A model generated the notes under the pieces. That model was not told the DNA's origin and made no database searches. It saw nothing but the letters and a program-made list of their open reading frames with translations. From JACQZU01 sp041908165 (GTDB taxonomy: Bacteria > Acidobacteriota > Holophagae > Holophagales > Holophagaceae), in assembly GCA_041908165.1 (NCBI GenBank), contig JAYRFV010000107.1, positions 5,952 to 69,951 of the forward strand: a DNA stretch of 64,000 bases. Reading direction: 5' to 3'. How positions within the stretch are numbered: the stretch's first letter is position 1; every line of letters begins with the position of its first letter. Below are positions 35,271-43,968 of the stretch, piece by piece. The translations under genes and the position numbers were made by a program.

Positions 35271-35882
35271 ATGAGCCTCCTGCAGGGTGGCCTCAGCCTG
35301 AGACGGTACCTGGCCCTCGGGCCGGTCCCCGAGGAGAAGGACCTTCTGGAGGCGCTCGAGGCCAACACCTTCCGCCCCTTCCAGGACGGCAGCGAGGAGG
35401 AGCGGACCGGCTGGGTGGACTGGCGCAACCCGCTGATCGCACCGCCCGAGCGCGACTGGATGATGCAGGACCGGTTCGCCCTCTTCGGGCTGCGGATCGA
35501 CACCCGCAGGGTGCCCCCGCTGCTGCTGAAGGCCCACCTCGAACTGCGGCTGGCGGCCCTGCTGAAGGAGAAGGACCTGGCCTTCGTCGGCAAGGAGGCA
35601 CGGATCTCCATGCAGGACGAGGTGAAGTCGGAACTGCTGCGCAAGGTGCTGCCGACGCCGCGGGTGGTGGAGGTGGCCTGGGACCTCAAGGGCGGGGTGC
35701 TCTGGACCACGGCCGCCTCCGGCAAGGCCCAGTCGGCGCTGCTGCAGCTGTTCCACAAGTCCTTCGGCATCGAGGTGCAGCCGATGACCCCGCTGGTGCT
35801 GGCCGGTCGGTTGTGCCCGGAGATCCCGGCCGAGGTGCTGATGGCCCTGGCGCCGCTCAACCTGGAGCTCGCACCCGCATGA
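35271..35882 (+). CDS. RdgC-like protein, N-terminal half
   Basis: This is a 203-residue protein resembling the N-terminal two thirds of RdgC. Shared features: the opening GGLSLRRYLALG, the GWVDWRNPL motif corresponding to GWVPP, the KDEV-like segment QDEVKSELLRKVLP, and GVLWTTAASGKAQSAL. RdgC (about 300 residues) is a ring-shaped DNA-binding protein that limits RecA. The remaining third appears to be the next gene, which overlaps by ATGA. The split is an inference. Confidence 0.6.
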   Translation: MSLLQGGLSLRRYLALGPVPEEKDLLEALEANTFRPFQDGSEEERTGWVDWRNPLIAPPERDWMMQDRFALFGLRIDTRRVPPLLLKAHLELRLAALLKEKDLAFVGKEARISMQDEVKSELLRKVLPTPRVVEVAWDLKGGVLWTTAASGKAQSALLQLFHKSFGIEVQPMTPLVLAGRLCPEIPAEVLMALAPLNLELAPA

Positions 35883-36421
35883 AACCCCAGGAGATGCTCG
35901 AGCGCGGCCGCTTCCTCGGCGAGGAGTTCATCCTCTGGCTGTGGATGCGCGGTCTCACCCAGGGCGGCGAGTCCGGTGATCCGGAGGACCGCAGCGCCTG
36001 CTTCGTCGACGACAGCGTGCAGCTGGTGAACGAGCGCGGCGACGTGAAGGAACTGGCCCTGCGCAAGGGCAATCCGGCCGAGAGCAGGGAGGCCTTCGAG
36101 GCGCTCAGCCGCGGTATGCGGCCATCCAGGGCCAAGCTCAGGCTGCTCGCGGGCGACCTGGAATGGACCTTCACCCTCCACGCCGAGAGCCTGCTCGCCG
36201 CCGGCATGAAGCTCCCGCCCAGCAGTTCGAAGGACCCCGCCGGACGGGCCGCCGACCGCCTGTTCCTCCTCGAGGAGGGCTTGGCGCACCTGGAGAAGCG
36301 GTTCCAGATCTTCCTGAGGGAGCGGACCGGCGACGGCGAGGCGCTCCAGGACCGCCTGCAGGAATGGCTGCGGGCTGGCCTGGAGGACTTCCTCCCCAGC
36401 GAAGCGCCATGGGAGGGCTAG
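35879..36421 (+). CDS. conserved hypothetical protein, possible C-terminal part of a split RdgC
   Basis: This is a 180-residue protein of uncertain family. It starts with a helical LGEEFILWLWMRG segment, then a CFVDDSVQLVNERGDVKELAL strand block that recalls the DDxSLKRLKF region of RdgC C-termini. The C-terminal half is helical and charged. It overlaps the RdgC-like gene by 4 nt, so the two are probably made as partners. An independent partner protein is the alternative. The amidase gene starts 12 nt inside its 3' end. Confidence 0.5.
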   Translation: MKPQEMLERGRFLGEEFILWLWMRGLTQGGESGDPEDRSACFVDDSVQLVNERGDVKELALRKGNPAESREAFEALSRGMRPSRAKLRLLAGDLEWTFTLHAESLLAAGMKLPPSSSKDPAGRAADRLFLLEEGLAHLEKRFQIFLRERTGDGEALQDRLQEWLRAGLEDFLPSEAPWEG

Positions 36422-38076
36422 GCCGCAGGGCCGCCTGGCTGGTCCCGGCGGCGCTCCTCTGTGCCCAGGCGCCCGAGCCGGCCCCGGTGGAGGTGAAAGG
36501 AAGCCTGCCCGGCGGAGGCAGCGCGCGGATCCGGCTGCAGTTCAAGCGCGGCGTCCAGGTGGAGGCGGCGCCCCTGCCACGCCGCTTCCTCGCCGCCCCG
36601 GCCAGCGGCTGGGCCGGCTACGACGACCTGACCGCGGAGGGGAAGCGCTGGGCCCTCGAAACCCTGTTCCCGGAGGACCGCTGGCAGCGCGGGGAGGTGC
36701 AGCACCGGGTGCGCTGGCCCGAACTGGAGAGCGTCTGGCTCCTGGCCGCCCTTTTCACCGGCCACGGCCAGAACTACGACCGCCTCCAGGCCGAGAACGC
36801 CACGAGCCCGGAAAAGCTGCGCCGCGGTGACCTCTGGCGCATCCCCGGCAGGCTGCTGGCGAAGGAACTCGGCGGAACCGGCACCGCCGCGCCGGACCGC
36901 AGCCATCCCGAGGACGACCTGGACGACGAAGCCCGCACCGCCGCCTTCCGCGCCCTCCTGGCCTACGCCGAGGATGCCCAGGGCCGCTACGCGGTCTACC
37001 GCCTGCGGAAGGGCGAGGCCCTCTATTCCAGTGTGGTGATGCGGTTCACCGAGCGGGTCAGCCCCAGGGAGGTGAACGAGCTTGCGGCGGTCATCGCCCG
37101 CCGTTCGGGGATCGCCGACCTGCGGACGATCCCGCCGGGACAACTGGTGAAGATCCCCCTGGAATTCCTGGCCGACCCCTTCCAGCCCGAGGGCACCCGC
37201 GCCCTTGCCGAGGACCGGGAGATGCGCGAGGAGGTGCGGCGCACGCCGCGGATCGATGCCGGGCCGAGGCTGAAGGGTGTGCGTATCATCCTGGATCCGG
37301 GCCATGGCGGCGTCGACCGCGGGGCCTCCGGGGCCCAGGTCTGGGAGTCCGACTTCGTCTTCGACATCGCCATGCGGGTGCTGCGGATCCTCCAGCAGGA
37401 CACCGACGCCCAGGTCTCCAGCACGGTCCGCTACCCGCGGATCGGCCTGGTGCCGCGCGACCGCATCGCCGTTCCCTCCCGCGAGGCCGAGGTGCTCACC
37501 ACACCACCCTTCGCCAACGACGGCGACAGCCCTTCCGCCGTCAGCGTGCACCTGCGCTGGGTGCTGGCCAACGACTTGGTCAAGGCCTTCGGGAGGAAGG
37601 GCGATCCGCAGAAGACGCTCTTCTTGAGCTTCCACGCCGACAGCCTCCACCCCAGTTCCCGGGGGGCGATGGTCTATGTCCCCGGAGCACCCTACGTGCC
37701 GGCCCGCTTCGCCCTGGGCGCACGCCGTGGGGCGGCGGTCGCGGAGATGAAGCGTGGCTCCCAGGTCGCCTTCAGCCTCCGGGAGCGGCTCCAGGGCGAA
37801 GCCCGCAGCCGGCAGTTCGCCGAAGTGCTCCTCCGGACCTTCCAGCGCGAACGGATCCCGGTCCACGCGAACCGGCCGATCCGCAATGTCATCCACCGGG
37901 ACGGCCGGACCTTCGTGCCCGCGGTGATCCGCCACAGCACGGCCGCCACCAAGGTGCTGCTGGAGGTGCTGAACCTGCAGAACGACGAGGATGCCGACAA
38001 CCTCCGCGACCCGGCATTCCGGGAGCGCTATGCCGAGGCGGTGGTCAAGGGCATCCAGGCCTACTACCGGAAGTAG
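36409..38076 (+). CDS. exported N-acetylmuramoyl-L-alanine amidase
   Basis: This is a 555-residue protein with a signal peptide (residues 1-20). Residues about 185-260 contain a LysM-like region (YRLRKGEALYSSVV and NELAAVIARRSG, ending QLVKIPLEF). The Amidase_3 domain follows, with zinc ligands in LDPGHGGVD, VWESDFVFD and SFHADSLHP. It cleaves the bond between muramic acid and the stem peptide in the periplasm, typically during cell separation. It is longer than plain AmiC because of the N-terminal region. The start overlaps the previous gene by 13 nt; the upstream extension of the frame lacks homology. Confidence 0.88.
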   Translation: MGGLGRRAAWLVPAALLCAQAPEPAPVEVKGSLPGGGSARIRLQFKRGVQVEAAPLPRRFLAAPASGWAGYDDLTAEGKRWALETLFPEDRWQRGEVQHRVRWPELESVWLLAALFTGHGQNYDRLQAENATSPEKLRRGDLWRIPGRLLAKELGGTGTAAPDRSHPEDDLDDEARTAAFRALLAYAEDAQGRYAVYRLRKGEALYSSVVMRFTERVSPREVNELAAVIARRSGIADLRTIPPGQLVKIPLEFLADPFQPEGTRALAEDREMREEVRRTPRIDAGPRLKGVRIILDPGHGGVDRGASGAQVWESDFVFDIAMRVLRILQQDTDAQVSSTVRYPRIGLVPRDRIAVPSREAEVLTTPPFANDGDSPSAVSVHLRWVLANDLVKAFGRKGDPQKTLFLSFHADSLHPSSRGAMVYVPGAPYVPARFALGARRGAAVAEMKRGSQVAFSLRERLQGEARSRQFAEVLLRTFQRERIPVHANRPIRNVIHRDGRTFVPAVIRHSTAATKVLLEVLNLQNDEDADNLRDPAFRERYAEAVVKGIQAYYRK

Positions 38077-38087
38077 CGGGGGCCCCC

Positions 38088-38576
38088 TCAGGCCAGGGGC
38101 TCCTCGGCCAGGACCTTGGCCGTCTGGGCCTGACGGTAGGCGAGCAGTCGCGCCCTCAGGGCCTCGTCCCCCGCGGCCAGGATCGCGGCGGCGAACAGGG
38201 CGGCGTTCACGGCGCCGGCCTTGCCGATGGCGAAGGTCGCCACCGGCACGCCCGCGGGCATCTGCACCATGGCCAGCAGCGCATCCAGGCCCCCCAGGGA
38301 ACTGCCGGGCATGGGCACCGCGAGCACCGGCAGGGGCGTCTTGGCGGCGGCGAACCCCGCCAGGTGGGCGGCCATTCCCGCCGCCGCGATGATCACCCGC
38401 AGCCCCCGCGCCTCGGCCCCGGCGCAGTATTCCAGCACCAGGTCGGGGCTCCGGTGGGCGCTCGCCACCCGGGCCTCGCAGGGAATTCCCAGGTCATCAA
38501 GGGTGGCCGAGCAGGAGCGCATCAGCTCCCAGTCGGACTTCGAGCCCATGATGATCCCCACCTGCGGAATGGCCAT
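38088..38576 (-). CDS. purE: N5-carboxyaminoimidazole ribonucleotide mutase PurE
   Basis: This is a 162-residue class I PurE. Key motifs are IIMGSKSDWELM at the N-terminus and the catalytic ASAHRSPD, then AAAGMAAHLAG and PMPGSSLGGLDALL. It interconverts N5-CAIR and CAIR in purine synthesis. No purK is adjacent. The gene converges on the amidase gene with 11 nt between stops. Confidence 0.95.
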   Translation of the reverse strand: MAIPQVGIIMGSKSDWELMRSCSATLDDLGIPCEARVASAHRSPDLVLEYCAGAEARGLRVIIAAAGMAAHLAGFAAAKTPLPVLAVPMPGSSLGGLDALLAMVQMPAGVPVATFAIGKAGAVNAALFAAAILAAGDEALRARLLAYRQAQTAKVLAEEPLA

Positions 38577-38630
38577 GATGCACCCCCGGGGGATTCTGCC
38601 ATATCCTCGTGCCGAAGGCCGGGGGAACGC

Positions 38631-38852
38631 ATGAGGATCTGGGCGCGCAGGAACCGGGTGGGCTGGATCCACCTCTGGACCTGTCCAGATGGGTTTGCCG
38701 AGGGGCAGGCCAGCGACCACTTCTTCAACGGCAGGATCGATCCCCTCTGGCGGGGCGTATCGCTGGGTCCGGCGGAATCCGCGGCGCTGGAACAGGGGGA
38801 GCTGGTGGAACTGGAGGATCCAGGCTATTTCACGGAGGAGGGCTCGGCGTAG
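38631..38852 (+). CDS. small hypothetical protein, 73 residues
   Basis: This is a 73-residue protein of unknown family, rich in Trp and acidic residues (RNRVGWIHLWTCPDGFAEG, then WRGVSLGPAESAALEQGELVELEDPGYF). It begins 54 nt from the divergent purE start. Its last 27 nt overlap the C-terminal remnant of the minus-strand membrane protein. The start could not be checked against a strong ribosome binding site beyond GGGGGAAC. Confidence 0.5.
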   Translation: MRIWARRNRVGWIHLWTCPDGFAEGQASDHFFNGRIDPLWRGVSLGPAESAALEQGELVELEDPGYFTEEGSA

Positions 38853-38965
38853 CCCTCCAGCTTCTGGAAGGCCACCAGGAAGGTGGCGCTCAACCAGAGG
38901 CTGGTGGCCACCGACATGGACTCCAGGAACCAGCGCAGCGGAGAGGCGAGGGGCAGGGGCCCGGT
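38825..38965 (-). other. in-frame coding remnant downstream of a TGA codon
   Basis: After the TGA at 38966-38968 the same frame continues for 46 sense codons to a TAG at 38825-38827. It encodes a plausible transmembrane segment (WFLESMSVATSLWLSATFLV, then a polar tail). With TGG (Trp) instead of TGA, the upstream membrane protein would be about 239 residues. This is either a nonsense mutation, a sequencing error or readthrough. Confidence 0.55.
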
Positions 38966-39544
38966 TCACGGGTGGAAGGCCGAGGCCACCGCCAGCAGGC
39001 CGACCGTGACCGCAAGCGCCAGCAGGAGGGCGGCCCCCACCATGCCGAGGGCCCGCCGCCAGCCCAGCTGCATCATCCGGAGGCTGCCGCGCATCGCCAC
39101 GGCCAGGGATTCGCCGCGCAGCAGCACGCGGTAGGGGGCCCATCCGAAGGCGAACAGCACGAGCAGGCCGGGCAGGACCATGGCGACCAGGCCGAAGGCC
39201 AGGGCCAGGTTGAGGGCGACCTTCGACCCCAGGGTCCGCAGCCACCGCTCCTCGAAACGGACCTTCCACTCGGCCTCAGTGTTCAGCGGTCCGCCGCGGG
39301 TCTCGGCATCGGTCCGGGCCAGGAATCGCGGCAGGAAATAGAGTTCCCAGGGGAGCATCCCCACCATCCCGAGGACCAGGAAGGCCGGATCGTCCGTCCG
39401 CCGGGTCCAGCGCTGCAGGAGAGGGCCCACCGCACCGAGCAGGGTCCCCACGGTGAGCAGCGCGAGGGTGGTCCGGGGCCGGCGGCCGAGCAGCCTGGCC
39501 CCCTCGGCCAGGGCGGCGAAATCGCGGATGCGCAGGGCTTCCAT
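38966..39544 (-). CDS. integral membrane protein, apparently shortened by an in-frame TGA
   Basis: This is a 192-residue protein with about four hydrophobic segments (TLALLTVGTLLGAVG, VLGMVGMLPWELYFL, VALNLALAFGLVAMVLPGLLVLFAFGW, ALGMVGAALLLALAVTVGLL). The repeated basic loops and the PYRVLLRGESLAVAMRGSLRMM stretch recall small YciC/DUF-type membrane proteins, but no family is certain. It ends at a TGA that sits where Trp would fit (HP-W-TGPLP), and the frame stays coding-like beyond it. The gene lies between two plus-strand genes. Confidence 0.6.
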   Translation of the reverse strand: MEALRIRDFAALAEGARLLGRRPRTTLALLTVGTLLGAVGPLLQRWTRRTDDPAFLVLGMVGMLPWELYFLPRFLARTDAETRGGPLNTEAEWKVRFEERWLRTLGSKVALNLALAFGLVAMVLPGLLVLFAFGWAPYRVLLRGESLAVAMRGSLRMMQLGWRRALGMVGAALLLALAVTVGLLAVASAFHP

Positions 39545-39593
39545 CCCTCGAGGGTACCCGAGGCCACGCCGGGCTCTGCGCTATCATCCAGGC

Positions 39594-40103
39594 ATGGAAT
39601 ACCGCGCCCCGTGCATTCTGGTGGCGAGTCCGCTGCTCCTGGACCCGAACTTCCTCCACACCGTCGTGCTGGTGGTCGAGCACGACGAGCAGGGGGCGCT
39701 CGGCGTCATCCTCAACCGGCCCCTGCCGGTGACCCTCGAGCACATCTGCGGGGAGAGCGGACTGAGCTACGCCGGAGCCGAGGACGCCACCGCCTGGAGG
39801 GGAGGGCCGGTGGATCCCCAGCGGGGCATCCTGCTGGTGAAGGGCGGCCTGCCCGAGGAGGAGGACACCGTCCTCGACTTCACGCACTTCGTCAGCCACC
39901 GCAAGGACCTGCTCGAGCAGCTGCTGCAGGATCCCGCCGCCCAGTACCGGCTGTTCCTGGGCTACGCAGGATGGGGCGCCGGCCAGCTCGACGGGGAACT
40001 CGAGCAGAAGGCCTGGAGCCGCCAGCCGGTGCACTCGGAATGGCTGCTCCACCCGGACCCGCGCGGCCTCTGGGAGCTGGCGGCGCAGGGCGACGGCGCC
40101 TGA
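39594..40103 (+). CDS. YqgE/AlgH family protein (UPF0301)
   Basis: This is a 169-residue protein. Family features: LVASPLLLDPNFLHTVVLVVEHDEQGALGVILNRPL near the N-terminus in consecutive blocks, then AWRGGPVDPQRG and FLGYAGWGAGQLDGEL. The molecular function of the family is not established; AlgH was named as a regulator in Pseudomonas. It is cytoplasmic. The stop overlaps the next start by 1 nt (TGATG), so the glycosylase gene is probably co-translated. Confidence 0.9.
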   Translation: MEYRAPCILVASPLLLDPNFLHTVVLVVEHDEQGALGVILNRPLPVTLEHICGESGLSYAGAEDATAWRGGPVDPQRGILLVKGGLPEEEDTVLDFTHFVSHRKDLLEQLLQDPAAQYRLFLGYAGWGAGQLDGELEQKAWSRQPVHSEWLLHPDPRGLWELAAQGDGA

Positions 40104-40726
40104 TGGCCCGCCGCTTCCTCCTCGCCTTCGACCCCGTGGCCGGCCGTCGGGAACTGCTGCGGCGGGAGCCGCGGTTCAAGGCCGTGGTCCGCCGCTGCGG
40201 CCCCGTGAACCTGGCGCTGCAACCCGCCCCATCGCCCTTCGAGGCCCTGGCCGAGTCGATCGTCTACCAGCAGCTCCACGCCAAGGCTGCGGCCAGCATC
40301 TTCGGCCGCTTGAAGGCGCTGGCCGGTGGCCGGGCCCTTACCCCTGCTGCCGTGGCGGCCCTGGACGACGTGGACCTGCGCGGAGCGGGGCTCAGCCGCG
40401 CCAAGCTGGCGGCGATCCGCGACCTGGCCGCCAAGGCGGACCTGGTCCCCGGCTGGGCAGCCCTGGACCGGCTGGGGGACGAGGCGATCCTGGAGCGGTT
40501 CACCCGGGTGCGCGGCATCGGCCCCTGGACCGTCGAGATGCTGCTGATCTTCCGGCTCGGCCGCCCGGATGTCTGGCCGGTGGACGACTTCGCCGTGCGC
40601 AAGGCCTACGGCCTGCTGTTCGGCATCGCGGATCCGAAGCCGAAGGAGATGCGGGAACGCGCCGAGGCCTGGCGCCCCTGGCGGACGGTCGCGGCCTGGT
40701 ACCTGTGGCGGAGCCTCGAAGGGTAG
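40103..40726 (+). CDS. AlkA-like DNA-3-methyladenine glycosylase (HhH-GPD)
   Basis: This is a 207-residue glycosylase. The helix-hairpin-helix is RVRGIGPWTVEMLLIF, followed by the catalytic aspartate in WPVDDFAVRKA. The N-terminal IVYQQLHAKAAASIFGRL is the usual AlkA/MAG segment. It excises alkylated purines from DNA. It lacks the extra N-terminal domain of E. coli AlkA, so it is closer to the short MagIII/AlkA-like type. No FeS-binding cysteines are seen. Confidence 0.9.
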   Translation: MARRFLLAFDPVAGRRELLRREPRFKAVVRRCGPVNLALQPAPSPFEALAESIVYQQLHAKAAASIFGRLKALAGGRALTPAAVAALDDVDLRGAGLSRAKLAAIRDLAAKADLVPGWAALDRLGDEAILERFTRVRGIGPWTVEMLLIFRLGRPDVWPVDDFAVRKAYGLLFGIADPKPKEMRERAEAWRPWRTVAAWYLWRSLEG

Positions 40727-40733
40727 GGGCGGC

Positions 40734-42032
40734 TCAGGGCCCTGGCGCCAGGTCCTCGTGGAGCCAGGCCCGGGAGCCCGTCCCGGTGAAGTCCGCCACC
40801 CGGTCGCCGTGGCCGCGCAACAGGTACTTGACGGTGAGCAGGCCCTCCAGCCCGACCGGGCCGCGGGCGTGGATGCGGCCCGTGCTGATGCCGACCTCGG
40901 CGCCGAAACCGTAGCGGTGGCCGTCGGCGAAGCGGGTGGAGGCATTGTGGTAGACCCCGGCGGCGTCCACCTCGCGGAGGAAGCGTTCGGCCGCGGCCGG
41001 GTCCTCGGTGACGATGCACTCGGTGTGGCCCGAACCGTGCGCGTGGATGTGGGCGATGGCGGCGTCCAGGTCCTCGACGACCCGCACCGCCAGCACCCGA
41101 TCGCCGTATTCGGTGTCCCAGTCGGCCGGGGCCGCCGCGGCCATGGCCGGGACCAGCTCCCGGCTGGGCGCGCAGCCGCGCAGGGTGACGCCGGCCTCCT
41201 GCAGCGCCGCGGCCAGCGGCGGCAGCAGCCGCGGCGCGGCCTCCCGGTGCACCAGCAGGGTCTCGGCGGCGTTGCAGGCCGCCGGGTACTGCGTCTTGGC
41301 GTCGAGCACGATGCCGAGGGCCATGGCCGCGTCCGCCTGGGCATCCAGGTAGACGTGGCAGATCCCTTCGGCGTGGCCCAGCACCGGGATCCTCGTGCGC
41401 GCCTGGATCGACCGCACCAACTCGCCGGAGCCGCGCGGGATCACCAGGTCCACCAGGCCGTCGAGGGCCAGCAGCTCGTCCACCTGGTCGCGGCCCTCGA
41501 GGTACTGCACCGCCGCCGGCGGGAGCCCGGCCACGCCGGCCAGCGCGGCCTCGGTGAGGCGGGCCAGCGCCCGGTTGGTGTGCCGGGCCTCGCTGCCGCC
41601 CTTGAGCAGCAGCGCGTTGCCGGATTTCAACGCGAGGGAGCTGATCTGGGTGGCGGCATCGGGGCGGGCTTCGAAGACGACCGCCAGGACCCCGAGCGGG
41701 CAGGTCAGCCGGGTCAGCTCCAGGCCTTCGGCCAGCCGTCGGCGAAGCTGCACCTGGCCCAGCGGATCGGGCAGGGCCGCCACCGCGCGCACCCCGGCGG
41801 CCATGTCCGCAAGCCTGTTCCGGTCGAGCTTCAGCCGCTGCAGGGTGGCCGCGGGAAGCGCCTCCCCGGCCGCTTCGAGGTCGGCGCGGTTGGCTTCGAG
41901 CAGGTCGCCCGCCCGTTCCTCCAGGGCCACGGCCAGGGCCAGCAGCGCGGCGTCCCGGATCGCCGGCGAGGCCGCCGCCAGGCCGCGCGAGGCCTGCCGG
42001 GCCGCCACCGCACGGTTCCTGACCCCGCTCAC
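40734..42032 (-). CDS. proA: gamma-glutamyl phosphate reductase ProA
   Basis: This is a 432-residue protein of the aldehyde dehydrogenase fold. Motifs: FEARPDAATQISSLALKSGNA, LKGGSEARHTNRAL, the catalytic cysteine in AACNAAETLLVHR and an ARGPVGLEGLLTVKY C-terminus. It reduces gamma-glutamyl phosphate to glutamate semialdehyde with NADPH, the second step of proline synthesis. Its start overlaps the proB stop by 4 nt. It converges on the glycosylase gene with 7 nt between stops. Confidence 0.96.
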   Translation of the reverse strand: MSGVRNRAVAARQASRGLAAASPAIRDAALLALAVALEERAGDLLEANRADLEAAGEALPAATLQRLKLDRNRLADMAAGVRAVAALPDPLGQVQLRRRLAEGLELTRLTCPLGVLAVVFEARPDAATQISSLALKSGNALLLKGGSEARHTNRALARLTEAALAGVAGLPPAAVQYLEGRDQVDELLALDGLVDLVIPRGSGELVRSIQARTRIPVLGHAEGICHVYLDAQADAAMALGIVLDAKTQYPAACNAAETLLVHREAAPRLLPPLAAALQEAGVTLRGCAPSRELVPAMAAAAPADWDTEYGDRVLAVRVVEDLDAAIAHIHAHGSGHTECIVTEDPAAAERFLREVDAAGVYHNASTRFADGHRYGFGAEVGISTGRIHARGPVGLEGLLTVKYLLRGHGDRVADFTGTGSRAWLHEDLAPGP

Positions 42033-43168
42033 GGCCGCCCCTCCTCGAGTCGCACCAGGGTGTCGCGGTGCACCAGGACGCGGCCGCGGCCCGAGGTCCG
42101 CCGGGCGGCCTCGGCCTGGCTCAGGGCGGCGACCCCACGGGCGAACTCGCGCCCCTCCTCGTCGGCGAGGCTGACCACGTCCTGGGCGGAGAATCCTCCC
42201 TCCATCGCCACCACGCCGGCGGTGAGCAGCGAGGCTTCGCGGGCCTGGATCGCCTCGCGGGCGCCGGCGTTGACGGTCACCCTTCCGCGCGGAGAGGAGG
42301 CGAAGGCGATCCAGCGGCGCTTTCCCTGGAGCCGCGGGCCTGCGTGGAAGAGGGTGCCGACCGGCTCGCCCGCCAGGATCCGCTCCAGCACGTTCGGGAG
42401 GGCGCCGCTGGCGATGACGGTCAGGGCGCCGCTGCCGGTGGCGATGCGCGCCGCGGCCAGCTTGGTCGCCATGCCCCCGCGCCCGCGCGAGCCGGTGCCG
42501 GCGGCCAGGGCCTCGATCGCCGGCGTGAGGGCCGGCACCTCGCCGACCAGGGTGGCCTGGGGATCCGTCTGCGGGTTGGCGGTGTAGAGTCCATCCACGT
42601 CCGACAGGATCACCAGCAGGTCCGCATCCATCTTGCTGGCGACCAGGGCTGACAGCTTGTCGTTGTCCCCGAACACCGGCTTCGACCAGGGCCGGTCCGG
42701 ATCCTGGGCCTCCAGCTCGGCCGTGGAGACGGTGTCGTTCTCGTTGATCACCGGAATGGCACCGAGCGACAGCAGGCGTTCCAGGGTCGCCCGCAGGTTC
42801 AGGTAGCGGCGGCGGTCGGCGAAGTCCTCCTCGGTGAGGAGCACCTGGGCAGCCTCCAGTCCCAGCCTCGTGAAGCCCTCCTGGTAGAGGGCCATCAGGC
42901 GGCCCTGGCCGACCGCGGCGCAGGCCTGCTTCAGGTCGAGGTCCGCCGGCTTGCGGCGCAGGCCCAGGGCCTGCATGCCGAGGCCCACCGCGCCGGAACT
43001 GACCAGCAGGACCTCGGCGCCGGCCCTGCGGCAGGCGCAGAGGGTCTCCATCAGCCCGAACAGGCGCGACAGGGCCGGGCTGCCGTCGTCCCGGATGACC
43101 ACGTTGCTGCCCACCTTGACCACGATCCGCCGTGCCGAGGCCAGGGCCGACCGCTGTGCGGGGGCCAT
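42029..43168 (-). CDS. proB: glutamate 5-kinase ProB
   Basis: This is a 379-residue protein. The amino-acid kinase domain begins RRIVVKVGSNVV, with VSSGAVGLGMQ and INENDTVSTAE, then VFGDNDKLSALVA and the GTGSRGRGGMATKLAAAR loop. The C-terminal 90 residues are a PUA domain (GRVTVNAGAREAI). It phosphorylates glutamate for proline synthesis. It follows the crotonase stop by 2 nt and overlaps proA, so these are one transcript. Confidence 0.96.
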   Translation of the reverse strand: MAPAQRSALASARRIVVKVGSNVVIRDDGSPALSRLFGLMETLCACRRAGAEVLLVSSGAVGLGMQALGLRRKPADLDLKQACAAVGQGRLMALYQEGFTRLGLEAAQVLLTEEDFADRRRYLNLRATLERLLSLGAIPVINENDTVSTAELEAQDPDRPWSKPVFGDNDKLSALVASKMDADLLVILSDVDGLYTANPQTDPQATLVGEVPALTPAIEALAAGTGSRGRGGMATKLAAARIATGSGALTVIASGALPNVLERILAGEPVGTLFHAGPRLQGKRRWIAFASSPRGRVTVNAGAREAIQAREASLLTAGVVAMEGGFSAQDVVSLADEEGREFARGVAALSQAEAARRTSGRGRVLVHRDTLVRLEEGRP

Positions 43169-43170
43169 CC

Positions 43171-43947
43171 CTAGAGGCCCTGGAACCGGGCGGCCCGCTT
43201 CTCGAGGAAGGCGGACATGCCCTCCTTCATGTCCTGGCTGGAGGCCAGCAGGCCGAACAGCGCCGCCTCGAACTGCAGGCCCTTCTCCTGGGGCATCTCC
43301 AGGCCCTGGTGGACGGCGTCCAGGGCCGAGCGCAGCGCCAGCGGTCCGCGCGACAGGATGGTCCGGACCAGCTTGTCGACGCCGGCGCGCAGTTCCGCCG
43401 CCGGGAAGACCCGGCTCACCAGGCCGATGCGCAGGGCATCGGCTGCGGGGACCATCTCGCCGGAGAGGATCAGGTCGAGGGCCACGCCCTTGCCGACCAG
43501 CCGCGGCAGGCGCTGGGTCCCGCCGTAGCCGGGAATGACGCCGAGGGAGACCTCGGGCAGCCCGAAGCGGGCGTTCTCGCTGGCGACGCGGATGTGGCAG
43601 GCGAGGGCCAGTTCGCAGCCGCCGCCGAGGGCGAAGCCGTTGACCGCGGCGACCACCGGCTTCGGGAAGCCCTCGATGCGGTCGAAGACGGCCTGCCCCG
43701 CCAGGGCCTGGCGGCGGGCCGCCGCGGTGTCCAGGGCCGCCAGCTCGGCGATGTCGGCGCCGGCCACGAAGGCCTTCTCGCCGGATCCGGTGAGCACCAC
43801 CGCCCCCACCCGGTCGTCGAACTCAAGGGCGGCGAAGGCCTGCTCGAGTTCCTTGAGCACCTCGTTGTTGAGTGCGTTGAGCTTCTCCGGGCGCTGGAGG
43901 GTGATCCAGGCGGCGCGGTCGACGATGTCGGTGTGCAGGAAGGCCAT
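43171..43947 (-). CDS. enoyl-CoA hydratase/isomerase (crotonase)
   Basis: This is a 258-residue crotonase. The oxyanion-hole strands are AFVAGADIAEL and the GGGCELALAC helix. Both catalytic glutamates are present, E112 and E132 (in LPEVSLGVIPGYGGTQRL), which supports genuine hydratase activity. It hydrates trans-2-enoyl-CoA to 3-hydroxyacyl-CoA. It is placed between the hydrolase and proBA genes, 21 nt after the first and 2 nt before the second. The link with proline synthesis is positional only. Confidence 0.92.
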   Translation of the reverse strand: MAFLHTDIVDRAAWITLQRPEKLNALNNEVLKELEQAFAALEFDDRVGAVVLTGSGEKAFVAGADIAELAALDTAAARRQALAGQAVFDRIEGFPKPVVAAVNGFALGGGCELALACHIRVASENARFGLPEVSLGVIPGYGGTQRLPRLVGKGVALDLILSGEMVPAADALRIGLVSRVFPAAELRAGVDKLVRTILSRGPLALRSALDAVHQGLEMPQEKGLQFEAALFGLLASSQDMKEGMSAFLEKRAARFQGL

Positions 43948-43968
43948 GGCGGCTCCGGGGCGATGGGC

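Noticed and set aside
38077..38087. GGGGGCCCCC palindrome between the amidase and purE genes as a terminator
   Set aside because: The 10-bp palindrome has no loop, so it cannot form a stable hairpin, and there is no T-tract on either strand.
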